From the NCBI GenBank assembly GCA_016946835.1, contig JACVTC010000042.1, positions 910,001-974,000 on the forward strand: a stretch of 64,000 nt of DNA, read 5' to 3'. This document shows positions 1-12,535 of the stretch, one piece after another. The notes beneath the pieces are model-generated. The model did no database searches. It saw only the letters and a list, made by a program, of their open reading frames with translations, and was not told the DNA's origin. Each line of letters starts with the position of its first letter. Position 1 is the first letter of the stretch. A program made the translations under genes and the position numbers. This stretch comes from Neocallimastix lanati (nom. inval.). Lineage: Eukaryota; Neocallimastigomycota; Neocallimastigomycetes; Neocallimastigales; Neocallimastigaceae.

Positions 1-1480
1 AATTATTCATTAACTATTTTCATTAAAATCAAAATAAATTAATCATCAATATTCTTTCTCTTTATTAAAATTTAAGTAAACAAAATAATAAATTTGTATA
101 TTATTAATAAACAATTTTTTTTATATTAACTCTTATAAACAAAAAAAACAAAAAACAAAAATTTCATAATTAAAATAGTTTTAAAAATACTTTTAATTTT
201 TTTTAATAATTAATATTTATTTATTTTATAACTCAATTTCAATTTCAATTTCAATTATTAAAATAACTTTTATAAACAAATATAATTAAAACTTTTTTAT
301 TTTATTTGTAAATATTTATAGCAATTAATTCTTTTATTTATTTTATTGTTTAAAAATGTAAATAATTTAAAATATAAAAACATGTTAATTTTTTTAAAAA
401 AATTATTCATTATTATTAAAATTTTAAATAAATTATTTTAAAAAATAATTATTTTACTTTATTAGTTTATTAATTTTTAATAATCAATTTTTTCTTTAAT
501 TATTACAAAATAAATAAATTAAATAAATAAAAATAGAAAATTAAAAATCAAGCTTTCTTATAAAAAAATATATTATTTTTTAAAAATATATTTTTTTTTT
601 AAATTTCATTTTATTTTGTATTTATGCCTTTATTCACTTTTGCAAAGTCTAATTTTTTTTGTAAATTAATAATATTAATATATTTCATTATGAGTTTTGT
701 TAAAACTGTATATAAAATAAATTAATTCTTTAATAATAAGTAATAATATTAATAGTAAAAAATATTATAAAATTATTTATTAAAATTTTATTAATAACAT
801 TATATAAGAATTTATTTAAGAGAAAAACTAAAAATTAAAATATAAAAAAATAATTATTAAAATTAAAAAATAAAAAAATAACTAAGAAAGTGCACTTTTT
901 AAATAATTATTTAAACTATTTTAAAAGATTAAAAATAATAATAATAATAAATAATGTAAACAAAAAAAAAGTAAATAAAAAAAATATAAAAAAATTTTAA
1001 TAACAATAAATAAAAATATAAAAATATATATATTATTATTTAGGGTTATACAAAGTTATTTAATACAATTAAAAATAATAAAGTAATTAATAAATAAAAA
1101 CTTATTAAATAATAATAAAAATTTTATCTTTTAATAAATATAATTTTTATTAAAATATAATTTAATAATAAATAATTATATAATAATTAAACTAAATTAT
1201 TTATTATTATATAATATAAGTATTATCAAAATATATAGAGAAATAAAATTAGTTTTTTATTTAATTATTATTATTATTATTATTATTATATCTGTTTAAT
1301 TATTATTATTATTTATTTTTAATTAATTATTTTATGTATTATTATTATTTTTAAATATATTGTTTTATATTATTACATATATAATGAAAATATATAAAAA
1401 AAACCCTATTTTTTATTTTTAATAAATATAATTAAATTATAATAAATTATTTTATAAAATAAATTATTTATTTTGACCTT
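1..1480. other. AT-rich intergenic DNA, no gene seen
   Basis: Almost pure A/T with homopolymer runs and short (TAA)n/(TTA)n stretches, for example near 930-950 and 1266-1310. I see no reading frame with protein-like composition, no tRNA-like arm and no recognisable repeat termini. Confidence 0.7.
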
Positions 1481-2456
1481 TAAAATTTGAAGATCGCTTC
1501 CAAACAGCAATTGCTAATTCCTGGGCAAAACAGGAATTGTTAAACATATCATGGTTTGAGATAGTTTATAGACTATGGAAAAAGAATGGTAAATATGATG
1601 TTCTCTCAAGAGTAGAGACAGAGAAGAAAAATAGTGAGGATTTTGATAATAATAGTCCTTTAATACCTGACCATGTCGCAGGATTTAAAAAAACAATAAT
1701 TCAATTTAAAAACGATTCAAAGTGAGTAGGTCATTTGAAAGTAGATAAAACAATAGTTTTGATTACCAAATATTTCTACAGAAAAAATAGGAGTAAGAAT
1801 ATATCAGGCAATGTCAAAGCCTGCAAATTTTGCGCTACTTGTAAAAATGACAGTTATAAAGAATATGGTACATCTGTTAAGATACCAATATCCTAATATC
1901 TGATTTAACCTGGTAAGAGGTTCATCTAGAATTTATAACGGACTAACCAGTGAAAATGAAGATCAGAAAAGAGTATGGATTTTCAAGAAAAACTAAAAGG
2001 ATATGCTGTATCTTAGTATGTTTGATGAATTATCCAAAATGATATACGTTTCAAGTTTATTGCTAACGCAATCGAGGATAATGCTTTCTTAAGGGACGTG
2101 TATAGGTTGTATGTGTAATATAGGAGACTTTAAACATATAATGAGACCTCGTAAACAAGATACATAGGCAATATGGACAAAAGTTGCACATATTATTACC
2201 CGAAGCGAGGTAAAGAATGTTTGACAAAATATGGATGAAGAAATAAGAAAATTAAGTTACATTTTTATAAGTTGTCTATCAGTAAGATCGGATCATTTAA
2301 GGTAATAGGTGTAGACCAACCAAAAAAAAATTACAGTCTAGATATCAACGGTTCTCCATTTCACAACATGTGCCTAGTGTTCCATATTAGTAAACTAACC
2401 ATATTAGAAATTACCATTAAGTTTGGTATAAGTTCTTTGGGAGAGGCCTTGTAAAA
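1481..2456 (+). pseudogene. Decayed Ty3/gypsy pol fragment (RNase H end to integrase C-terminus)
   Basis: Short frames broken by stops keep gypsy pol hallmarks in the right order. At 1549-1620 the residues FEIVYRLWKKNGKYDVLSR fit the RNase H tail, normally 'VYRPGKKNGKADALSR'. At 2281-2405 the residues GSFKVIG, KKNYSLDI and VFHISKL fit the end of the integrase C-terminal domain. The intervening DNA (1740-2270) is less AT-rich than its surroundings and reads as mutated integrase. The closest relative in the window is the fragment at 36325-37755. No LTR is recognised. The 2457-2830 stretch that follows is AT-rich with no gene seen. Confidence 0.7.
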
Positions 2457-2830
2457 AGATATATGATATATGGTAAAATTAAGGCTATTTTTCGATATCT
2501 TTATTGTTATATAATATATTTATAAACATAATTATTGATATGTATAAGTAAATCATGTAATTGAATTTGTAACACTACCTTTATTATTTATTTAAAAATT
2601 TTTATTATTAAAATAATAATAAAAATATTTTATTATTAAATAAAAAATAAATAAGTAAATTAGTAAATTATAAATACTTAGTGCAAACTAAGAGTCCTAT
2701 TAACAAGTTTAGTAAAAAGTACAGTGTTATCTTTAAGATCTTTAAACATTAAATTGTTTTTATTTATTATAATGTAATAAAACTTTTCTTAGTATATTTC
2801 GAATAGACTGATGTTAAATTATTTTGTATT

Positions 2831-4650
2831 TGTTATATGAATGGAAGAGTAGGACATTAGAAATCGCTAAAAATCAAACCGATTGTTATTTTATATCAAA
2901 ATATCTAGTAGATGAAATTTCATGACAAATGTTTAACAGTGAAAATCGACACTTTGAAAGAGCAATAATTTTATTTTTGATAAGAAGAAAACTGTTACTA
3001 AAAATGAAATTCTGGAGTTTTGAATAATAATTTTGTTTATCGGTGTTGAGTTGATTGTATGTATCAGAGTAAAATTCATCATTATTATAAGCATTAAGAA
3101 TTTGATCATATAATGAGGTAACTAGAGAAGTAATTGCTAAAACGTTTTCAGATCGGAGTATAGTAAAGGGAGTATCGCTAGATGAGGAATCATTATTTCT
3201 TAAGGGAAAATTCAATCGCCGGAATAATTCGTCGGGTTTACCATTAGCACGACAAGAACGATAAACGATTTTAAAATTAAATTTCGAATAGAATAATACC
3301 CAACGAGTAAGTATTTGAGTCATCTTTTCATGTTTTTTCTGTAAAGTAGGTTATGATGATCTGAAAAGACAATGAAAGGAATGGATGTACCCTTAAAGAA
3401 ATGTAGACAATGCTCAGGTGTAGAGACGATAGCAAGATGTTTCTTTATCATAAAATTAATAAAGTTCCTTTCACCAGAAAAAAGAGATCTAGAAAAAAAA
3501 ACAACAGGATGAAATTTGTTATCTTTTAGATGTCTTTAATAAAGAATGACTCTAAATGCAAAATTATTGCAGTCAGTTTCAACCATAAAAGTGAGTTCAC
3601 CATTTGATTAAGCAAGAACAATAAAAGAAAAAAAATTTTGATTTGATACATCAAAGGCAGATTGAATTTCAGATGACAAGTTAAATTTAACGATCTTCTT
3701 TAATAAATTGTTGAAAAATTGTACTAATTTAATAAATCAAGGGACAAAATGACAATAATAATTGATATAACCAATTAAATATTGAAGTTCCTTAACATAT
3801 TTCTTTAAAGCAATATCTTTTTTCTCAGTAAGTGGGTATATTGGACCATATAAAAGCTTTGCGTCGGGTTTAAGTTTGATTTTACAATCTCAAGGTATAT
3901 GGAGAGGAAGATCATTTGAAGTTTTTTTATCAAAAACGTCTTTAGAGGGTAAAAATCTATCTTGTAAAATTTTAAGTATTTTTTCATTGGACATAAAATT
4001 TGATTCATTAGTTTCGTCTTTAATGATCGATTCTGAGTAGAAGTACCAAAGTGCTTGGAACAGAAAGGCAATTTTCAATAAAATAATTTAGCATAAATTT
4101 TAAATTTTTTATTTTTAAAATCAACAGAAGGATTATTGATACATAACCACTCAAAACCAAGAATAGAACAAGGAAGATTCACAACATAAAATTTTGATTT
4201 ATATTTATGGCTGTTGTAATTTGTGGAAATTGGAAGAGTTTCACCAAGAAAAATTTGTAAAACTCCAATATTAGAAACTTCAGGGATATTTGATTCATTG
4301 GAGTATGGAATATTGTTTTCTTTAACAAAGTAAATATCGATTAAATTAATTTATGAATAGAAATCAAGTGGAATTTTGGACTTAGAAGAATCATTTTCAT
4401 AATATAAAGTGAAATCAAAAAAAAGATTGACTGGCGTTGGGTTTGTCGGAAAATCTTATTTTTGAAATTGAAACAGGCTGAGAATAAGAAGCATGAGAAG
4501 TACTTGTATAGTTTTTACTTTTATTTTTTAATGAGCATTTGTCAGATTATGATCAGAAGATTCAATAAATAAATAAAAAAATTTTCTCCTCTTATTCGTT
4601 CTTTTAGTCTTAGGTAAGCTCCTTATTTTCTCGAGTTGTTGCATTACATA
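2831..4650 (-). pseudogene. Gypsy-6: decayed chromovirus-type gag-pol fragment
   Basis: Read right to left, this follows Gypsy-2 in order. A zinc-knuckle remnant (about 4530-4600, SSDHNLTN) precedes a protease region (4080-4400, ending ILGFEWL, the Gypsy-2 counterpart being ILGTEWL). The start of reverse transcriptase (3805-4075) has frames broken at LPLHIPWDCKI. An RNase H end (about 3230-3320, FKIVYRSCRANGKPDEL) leads into the integrase zinc region (2886-3200), where ITSLVTSLYDQILN matches ITSFVSSLNDQILN in Gypsy-2. Many stops and frameshifts make it dead. Unlike Gypsy-2 it keeps the reverse transcriptase segment. No LTRs are recognised. The 4651-5094 stretch upstream is AT-rich and holds no gene I can support. 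Confidence 0.8.
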
Positions 4651-5094
4651 AAACTGTTTTCTTCTGTAATAGGTCAAAGTGCTCTTTTATAGAGTTTAAG
4701 TAGTTTAAAAACAAATCTATTTGTGGAGTGCCACGCTAAAAATAATTCTAACTCTATGTATGAGCTCTATTCGCTACAATAAACACTTTTTTAAATAAAT
4801 AAAATAAATAATAAAAGAAATAAAAATTCACATGTTTTTATTGTTAATATTTTAAACAAATAATTTATTAAAATTGTTAAAAATATATATTTTTTTTTTA
4901 AACTAAACTAATTTAAAATTAAAAATTATATTTTTTATTTTACTAAATTAAGTGAATTATTATTTTTTTTATTATAAAAAATTAAAATTAGTATTTAACC
5001 AGAATTTAAATATGAAGTTGTAACTAATAGTTAATTTATGTGGTTAGAGAAATTAAAAAGTATTATACAATATGATAGAAAAACAATCTTTGTG

Positions 5095-5395
5095 GTAGCA
5101 TATCATTCCTTTTTTTAGAACACTTCATCCATTTGGTACCACTTTTTAGCCCTCCCTTGTAAGTGGTCCAGAATGAAGTATAGTATCGCGATAGGCTCGA
5201 TCTGGTAGTATTTCTGATGCCTACTAAAGTATCTTTTCAGCAGATCGATAAACGGCTCTACATCTCCAGTTTCATCATTGAACATTTGGATGTCTCTTTC
5301 GTACTCCGCAGGGTATGCATCCTACATTACCACATCTTCTATTGTACTCTTTGTAAGTATATGCAGTGCGGGTTAATAATAATAATTTAGTCTAG
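5095..5395 (-). pseudogene. Gag fragment of the Gypsy-7 family
   Basis: The minus strand aligns almost base for base with 54300-54520. Shared protein pieces include AYPAEY, the counterpart of SFIDRLKGYFGRHQKYYQ, and then LDHLQGRAKKWYQMDEVF, which continues past the point where the 54.5-kb copy is broken. The fragment has in-frame stops and no flanking pol. It is less AT-rich than its surroundings, as expected for this family. Confidence 0.75.
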
Positions 5396-5559
5396 CATAT
5401 TTATCATTATTATTATATAAAATTATTATAATAATATTTTATATATAATTTGATTAATATAATAAATTATTTTATCAATCTAATTATAAGAATTTAATGG
5501 TAATTCAAATTTAAATTTTATTTTTATTTTTTTAAGCATAATTTTATTCTAACTTAAAT

Positions 5560-5950
5560 ATTCGTCTTTTATTCGAATCCTGGAAGAATACTATATAGCG
5601 AATCTAAAAGTTAATAAATGAGTTACTATGATCTGGTGGTCCCTGACAACCAAGACGAACTTTCTGAATTTGACTCATACACTTTTTCGACCTATAATAA
5701 TTTTAGTTCAATATAATTATTTTATTATGGAAAGTAATAGAGTTTTTTCTGTTTGAAATTTCATAAACGATTAAAACTAGAAAGTTCTATTTTAATAATT
5801 ATTTTTATCATTTTTCTTGAAGATTTATTTTCTTTAAAAGAAATTTCGATTTATCGAACGTTCATTAAATAAAATTTTGTTTTTCCGAAAAAGTATAAAT
5901 AGTTGTGAATTTCACAATAGAATCTAATTTTTCTTCATGATTTTATTTAT
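5560..5950 (+). repeat. LTR-B family fragment, 3' truncated
   Basis: Shares the LTR-B signature in order: a decayed tRNA-like stretch (about 5625-5690), then TTTTTCCGAAAAAGTATAAATA with a TATA box at 5896-5903, then TTTCACA and an AT-rich continuation. The sequence stops abruptly at about 5950, exactly where Copia-1 coding sequence begins. The junction is therefore a deletion or recombination breakpoint, not an LTR end. Confidence 0.6.
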
Positions 5951-5953
5951 TAG

Positions 5954-8880
5954 TTAATAGGCCAGACGAGCTTTATATTTGTAAATAAAATTATTACTAT
6001 CCCTCTTAGTAGCAAAAACCCATTTCGTAGAAATAATGTTTTTTCCAGGAGGAACTTTTGAAACAAAAGTCATAATCTTATTTGAATATAAATTATTTAA
6101 TTCATCTTTAATGGCATTAATCCAGTGATTTTTATTTTTGCAACTAATAGCTTCATCATAGCTATTTGGGGAATCAGAATAAATAGAAGCGATCATATAA
6201 GAATCATCAATATCCAACTTTCTTCTCAAAATTTTAAGAGTAGAAGGAATAACTGTTTTGGAATCAGGAGGATTTGGTGGTAAAGGGCGTTTTCTGGGAG
6301 AATGAGAATGATTAAATTCATCGTTACTAATCGTTATATCATCCATAATTTCATTTTCATTAGATTTAATAATATTATGAGCAATTGATGTAAGAGACTG
6401 ATTATCTTGGTATAAATCATCATCGTATTACAGATTATTATTGGTATTGATTGGATTGTTAAAATTGGAATTATCAGAAATATTAATATCAATTTTTGGT
6501 GAATCTTGAGTATTAGAAATATTGATTTCTTGTGAAGAAATATCAACTGAAGAGTTGGAAATAATAGTATCATTTGAAGCCTTATTAAGAGTATAATTAT
6601 TAAAAGTATTATCATTTTGTGAGTTTGATGAAATAGGTAAATTATTGGTAATTTTATTAATGGGTGTGTTGGAATTTTTAAATTTTGTAATTTTATTGTC
6701 ATTATTTGATAAAAAATTTTTATTATTAAAATTTTCATCATTTTTTGATAAATTTTTATTATCCATAGTTTTATTAGAAATTTCAATAATTTTATGTTGA
6801 TCACTAGTATTATTATTATGATCATGTGTATTATCATTTTCCAAATTTTCAGATGAAGATTTATGTAAAATTTTATCATGTGAGGTTGAGAAAGTATTAT
6901 TTAAAATATTATTTATATTACTATTTGATGAACTAGGTTCTGATAAATTTATTTTGACCAATGGCTGTTTAGAAATTTTTGGTTCAATTTTTGAAAAATT
7001 TTTATTAATAAAATTTTTTTCACTTTTTTGAAAATTTAAATTTTCGTCATTTTCATTGATTTTTTCTTTGCCTTTATTTTTAGCCGAAGGAATATTTATA
7101 TCACCAGTATTTATAGGGAGTTTTTTATTAATTTCATTTGATGTTATTTCTTCATTTGGATTATTTTTAATTAAATCATCTTTTCCCACAGTATTATTTT
7201 CCTTTGATAAGTTATTTTCTTCTTCATTAATGTCGTTATTTTTAATAAAATTATTATTGTCCATTAAATTTACATTTACATTTTCATTTAAATTAATATC
7301 GTCCAAATTATTATTATTATTATTTTCATTGTTATTCTCATTATTGTTTTCATTTAAAACATTGTTCTCGTTATTGTCGTTAGCTATATTAATATTATTA
7401 TCTTCGTTTACGTTATTATCTAGGTTTAAATTATTATTTATGTTTAAAATTTTGTTCTCATTTAAATTGATATTTTCATTTAGATGATTATTGTCATTAT
7501 TATTATTATCGACATTTATATTTTTATTTCTCATGTTTTTTTCATCAAGGTCCATTTTAGTAAAAGAGAAATAAGGGTCTTGGAAGCTGTTATTCGTATA
7601 TTTAAAATTTCCTGGTTCTTCTTCATCGCATTCAATATCACTAACATAATTTAATTTTCTATTTTCTTTGTTCATAATAATATATGAATATTTCTTTTTG
7701 TCAAAACCAAGGAAAATACCTTTCCTTGAATTTGGTTGAAATTTGGATTTGTGTGGACTTTGGTCTCTGAAGTGCATCCGTCTTAAATGTTTTATATTTA
7801 CTTTTTTATTATAAAATACTTCGTTAGGAATTAAATTATTGTTTCCTGAATGTGGAAACATATTGTATAAATAACAAGCATGCTTTATCGCAAAATTCCA
7901 GAAGTTTTCTGATAATTTAGCCCAATACATAAGTGTTTTTGCTGAATTTCTAAGTGTATTATTAATTTTTTCAGCTTTTCCGTTTATTTCTGGGCAATAA
8001 GGAGGAGAATACACCATTTCGATACCATTTTCTTTACAATATTTGTTTATCTTTTTATTTTTATATTCCTTTCCTCCATTAGATTTAAATATTTTTATCG
8101 TATAATCCTTAAACTGATTATTTAGATAAGTAAAGAATTCTATTATTTTATCTGGAGCTTCAGCTTTTGACTTAAGAGTAAATATCCAGACTTTTCTAGA
8201 GAATTCGTCCATCATTGTGAGAAAGTATTTCTTGTTATTAATAGATAGATTATACGGCCCAGAAATGTCTGAATGAATTATTTCCAGGAGTTCTGTTGCC
8301 TTTGGAGTTTTCCCTTTATGAGATCCCCTCCTCATCTTAGAAATTTTGCAATCTATACATGGAGGAGTTTTATATTATGTAGATCTAGGTACTTAGGTAA
8401 ATTACTTTGATAAAAATGACCTAATCTTCTATGCCATATTTCAATACTTTTGTCATCTAATTTACCTATATGCATTATATCATTTCCTATTATTTTATTA
8501 CTGTTTAAATTTTGTATTTTGATAGGAAATTGATTATATTTAGATGATAAGAAGGTACCTAGATTAGTTTTATTCTTATCCCACAATTTTAGTCTAGCTT
8601 TTTCTCCATCAGAAGAATCAATTAAAGAAATAAAACCTGATTTTGCAAGTTCTATACCACTAATAAGATTTTTGTGAACATTTTTGGAAAATAAAACTTT
8701 TTCAAGTTTAATATATTGTTTATTTATGAAACATTCATAAGTTCTATATCCTTCAAATTGGCAGATTGAACCATATGCACAACACAACTTAACGGATTCA
8801 TATTTAAACTTAACAAGTAAAGATTTATCATTCGTTACATGTTCACCGGCACCTGTATCCTAAAACCATGTAACATCATC
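5954..8880 (-). pseudogene. Copia-1 pol remnant: protease, integrase, N-terminal RT
   Basis: The protease motif DTGAGEH (about 8845-8865) sits right after an in-frame TAG. The GAG-pre-integrase motif EIWHRRLGH follows at about 8415-8445, then a frame break at about 8345. The integrase core (8335-7640) has HSDISGP for the first Asp and NGKAEK for the Glu. The second Asp motif reads KSNGGKEY where relatives have SDNG, so the Asp codon is missing. A 300-residue linker dominated by Asn (about 7580-6430) follows. Another frameshift leads to the RVT_2 start (6346-5954; WINAIKDELNNL, ISTKWVFATKRD), which ends after KARL. It cannot encode a working polymerase and the integrase is probably dead. Confidence 0.87.
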
Positions 8881-9013
8881 TGTTATTACGTTACTATGAT
8901 TAATAAAATCAATAGATTTATCGTATATGTTATCAAAATCATAAGTATGTTTATTATTATTTGGAATACCTCCAATAAATTTATATATTTATTATTTTGC
9001 TTTCTCTGATACA

Positions 9014-10188
9014 TTAATGCGCTAACATCCTCAAAACAAAGTTTTCATCGTAATTGCTGGCATTATCAGAGTAAATCTCATTTTTGGTATATTTTGGAGT
9101 ACTATTATTTCTATAATTATTATAGTTTCTTGAGTTTACCAAGTAATTTAATGATTTCTTCTCTTGCTGTTGATTTTGCCTCCCTTTACTATTATTATGC
9201 TGATTTTTAATATTATTTTCTTTGTTTTTAAGATTGAAATGACATTCTTTTGTGGAATGTCCGTTCATATCACATATATGGCAATAACTTTTATTATCCT
9301 TCTTATATTTATGATTATTTTTCTTATTGTTGATTAAACTTGAAGTTTTTTTGTTTAATTTTGGAGTTCTTTTCCTCTTGCTAAGGTAATCAAGGTCCAT
9401 AGGATCATCATCTTCATCTTTTTCTTTAATATCATCCCAGTTTTCAACATATGACCTTGCTGAGATAATTATTTTGAGAGTTTCTAAGTACTCATCTGCA
9501 TCACTGTTAAAGTCGAATTGAACAATATTTTTGTAGTCATCAGCAAGAATGTTATATAGGTATTTTAATTTTTCCTTGTTTGTAATACCTAAATCAATTT
9601 CTTCCATTTCTACGAAAATTTCTTTCGCTTGGTCCAACATTTTTGTTACTTCATTTTTGTTCTTTGGCTTTAAACTTTTGAGACTTTTAAGCCAGTACTC
9701 CATATCAGCGTTGTTGTTACCGTATTTTCCCTTGAGTTTTTCCATAATATGATAACTATTAGTTAGACGACTTATCTCTTTAACGATTTTTTCGTCAATA
9801 TTTTTTAAAATCAATAACATCAATTCGGCATCCATTTTTATAGCCTCTTTGATAATTAATCTTTTTGTTCTATTATCCAATAATGTTCTAGAACATTATT
9901 GTTTACATTCTCTGGTGCATTATTGTTTTCTCTAACAGGACGAGGTTCTTTATCAGGAATTGGGAGGTTTAAGTTGTTAAGAATGTCTGTAATGACCCTG
10001 TTGGTTGGTTCATTACCGTTTGGGGCGTAAACAAAGAATTCATTATTTAGATGACTGATAATATCATCTTCTAAAAAATCTTCAATACCTTGAGTTTTCG
10101 CAGCGGTTACAATAAAAAGTTTCCAGTCGTTGAAGTTAGACTTTCCACGAAGGCGTTGGTCTTTAGCTAAAGTAGTTTCTTTAGGCAT
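9014..10188 (-). pseudogene. Copia-1 gag with zinc knuckle, one frameshift
   Basis: Starts at ATG 10188 (MPKETTLAKDQRLRG) about 50 nt after the primer-binding site, so this start fits a retrotransposon gag. The N-terminal frame (10188-9856) and the main frame (9880-9014) overlap by 25 nt in different phases, so one indel lies at about 9860-9880. The second part has the UBN2-like copia gag helices (KLKGKYGNN, LKYLYNILADDY) and one CX2CX4HX4C knuckle, CHICDMNGHSTKEC (about 9250-9295), for nucleic acid binding. The tail is rich in Asn, Lys and Gln. Confidence 0.85.
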
Positions 10189-10237
10189 GTCGTATTTTTT
10201 GAAAAAAAAAAACTTTTAATATTAGAATAGAATCGAA

Positions 10238-10251
10238 TGAGACTCTTAATC
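10238..10251 (-). other. Copia-1 primer-binding site, matching a tRNA-Lys anticodon arm
   Basis: Immediately after the LTR the minus strand reads GATTAAGAGTCTCA. The complement, TGAGACTCTTAATC, is what I recall for the anticodon arm of eukaryotic tRNA-Lys(CUU), not a tRNA 3' end. Copia-2 has the same 14 nt at the same place. Confidence 0.65.
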
Positions 10252-10423
10252 TGATATATGTTGCTTATTTATTTAATATAATAATACGAAAGTATTACAG
10301 TTAACATAGAGAGAAGTAGATAGTACATTCATGATGTTTATATAGAACTATATCAAATGAATACATTTGTTACGTAAATACATGAATACATGTTACACAA
10401 AATAATTAAAATGATTGTTGACA
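10252..10423 (-). repeat. Copia-1 5' LTR, 172 bp
   Basis: On the minus strand it begins TGTCAACAATC and ends ATATATCA, giving TG...CA termini next to the primer-binding site. It contains a TATA-like TATATAAAC. The start resembles the Copia-2 LTR (TGTCAAAATAATG). The partner LTR is lost, so the outer boundary is inferred from termini only. Confidence 0.65.
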
Positions 10424-10839
10424 TAATTTATACAATATAAAAAATAAACGTATCAACTAATTTACATAAAACATTAACACAAGTACACTTTAATAAATTA
10501 CATAATAAATAAATATATAAAATAATATAAATAAATACATAATATAATTATTAAGTAGTTATCAATAATAAATTTTAATAATGATAATAAAATTATTAAA
10601 TTATATTATTATAAATTTTATTATTTAATTTATTAATTGAAAAAATAAAACTTTTAAATATTTAAATATTAAATATTAAAAAATGAAATAATTTTAAAAA
10701 GGATTTTTATATTATATAACTATATATCAAAAAAATCAATATAAAATAAAAAATAAACTCAATTTTATTTAAAATTTATATAATTAAATATATTAAATAA
10801 GATTGAATAGTTGAAAATTAATTAAAAATAATTAACAAA
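10424..10839. other. AT-rich spacer, nothing recognised
   Basis: Very AT-rich sequence between the Copia-1 LTR and the FLYWCH/MULE pseudogene. No coding potential or structured repeat stands out. Confidence 0.6.
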
Positions 10840-11748
10840 ATGAAAGAAGTAAATATAGATATTAGTGAAACTAATCGAGGAAAAGTTCATATAATTATTA
10901 ATAAAAAATTTAAATATAATTATTCATATACTAAAAAGAATAAATCAAAGTTAAATAGATGTATCAAATATAAAACTTTAAATAAATGTAAATCTTACAT
11001 TATTTTAAATAATGAAAATAAAATATTAAAATATGATGGTGTTCATAATCATTTCGAATAAGAATTTAATGCCGCTCTATCATTTACAATATATAAAATT
11101 AAAAAAGAAATTAAAAGAAGTTCAATTCCTTTCGATATAAAACCAAAAAAAAGGGATTTAATCAAGTTTCATAAGATATTGGTTTAATATATCTTGAATT
11201 TAAATTTATAATTCACAAATAATAATAGATATAAATAAACAACTTCCTCCCAACATATCAAGCTTTGAGAAATTCCAGAAAAACATTATTTATATATTAC
11301 AAAACAAAATGAAAATTTTATAATATTCAAAAATCAAAATGTGTCGTAATTTTTCAGTCTCCATTTCAAGCATTTTTATTTAAAAAATATTGTGATGATC
11401 TTATTGTGGATGGCACTTTCTACGTAGCTCCTGATTTCAGTTATCAGGTTTTCATTACAAGAAATTTTGTTCCGGAATTAAATAAATTTTATACTACTTC
11501 TTTTTCTAAATTAAGAAATAAAGAGCACGAAATATATAAAACAATATTTAAAGTAATAAAAAGTAATTGTGATATTACATAAGACAGTGGGTCGATCCAA
11601 AAAATCTTCATAGTGACTTTGAATGAGCCATATCTAATGCCGCAATAATTGTATTCCAAGATATAAATATTAGATATTGTATTTGGCATTACAAACGATC
11701 ATTAGGACTTCATAAAAATAAAATATATTATATTTATTATAACAAAAT
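10840..11748 (+). pseudogene. Decayed FLYWCH-MULE transposase gene, 3' part cut off by LTR-D
   Basis: Starts with a FLYWCH-type zinc finger (10840-11061). Spaced Cys and His residues are seen in KYKTLNKCKSYIILN and GVHNHFE. After a stop the reading continues with FTIYKIKKEIKRSSIPFDIKP, which matches the copy at 14969. At about 11405 VDGTFYVAPDFSYQVFIT carries the first catalytic Asp region of a MULE transposase. At about 11670-11730 RYCIWHYKRSLGLHKNK matches KYCVWYYKRSFEVQKNK in that copy. Multiple stops and frameshifts are present. Homology ends at about 11748, where an LTR-D copy starts. Confidence 0.8.
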
Positions 11749-12535
11749 TGTTATCTTCAATTTATTAATAATAATATTAATAAATTGAGAAATTTACTTG
11801 AAGCGAGTTTATTATAAGAGTTAAGGAGAACACGTTATTATAAAAGATATATATATAAAAAAATTTTTTTTAAAAAAAAGATTTTTAAATTTTATTAAGT
11901 TTAGTAATTATTTTATTGAGTTCTTTATTATTATATTTTTCTTATAATAATAACTCTTGAGTTCTCTTTGAGAAATCAAGAGCCATATTTTTATGAAAAT
12001 AAGGTTAAATATGAAAGGGTTTTCTAATCTTAACAAATCTCTTATCTAGGAAAAGATTAGATAGAAAAACCTAGATAAGTTTTCGATCGATATTCTATCC
12101 ATATCGAACATCGCATTAATTAAGTAAAAACCGATTACTTCTAAAAAGTAATTGGGAAAAATCTTAATTAACCGATTTTCCAATCTAATCTAATGATCGA
12201 AAATAAAAGAATAAAATAATAAAAGATATTTCGATCATATAATTTATCATTATATAAAAAATATAAAATTAAATATTTAATAAAATACATTATAAAATAA
12301 AGAATACAATACAGAATACAATATAGAATACATTAGTTACAGTAGAGAAATTAATATATTGTAAATATATTATTTAAAATTAATTAAATAAATTATGTTA
12401 AATTAATGAATATTTAAAATTAAATTAAATAAATTTAAAGAATAAGTATTATATGTAATTAAATAAAGTTATAGTTATAATATCTTAACTAAGAAAATAT
12501 AATTATTTGTTAGCAAATAATTATAGATTCTTACA
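11749..12535 (+). repeat. LTR-D copy i
   Basis: Ends with the LTR-D terminal hairpin and ...TTCTTACA at 12535. It contains the 29-nt imperfect palindrome (11954-11982, CTCTTGA ... TCAAGAG). The stem CTTATCTAGG (12041-12050) pairs with CCTAGATAAG (12070-12079). Its loop GATTAGA (12055-12061) can pair with TCTAATC (12023-12029). The start at 11749 is inferred from where MULE homology stops and may be slightly shortened. Confidence 0.7.

Larger units (their letters stand above)
5951..10423 (-). mobile_element. Copia-1: truncated Ty1/copia retrotransposon
   Basis: On the minus strand: 5' LTR (10252-10423), primer-binding site (10238-10251), gag with zinc knuckle, protease, GAG-pre-integrase, integrase, a long Asn-rich linker, and only the first part of reverse transcriptase. 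Everything after the RT motif KYKARL is missing. The truncated end touches an LTR-B fragment at about 5950. The order protease-integrase-RT is diagnostic of copia. It is non-autonomous because the RT catalytic centre, RNase H, polypurine tract and 3' LTR are absent. Confidence 0.88.

Noticed and set aside
6334-6879. Minus-strand frame rich in Ile/Leu/Lys within Copia-1
   Set aside because: It is the other-frame shadow of the Asn-rich linker (AAT repeats read as ATA/TAA phases) and has no independent support.
11950-12200. LTR-D structured region as a group I intron, hammerhead or HDV-like ribozyme
   Set aside because: I find no hammerhead core (CTGATGA ... GAAA), no group I P/Q/R/S signatures and no HDV-type GC-rich nested stems. 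TSDs and TG...CA ends show an LTR.
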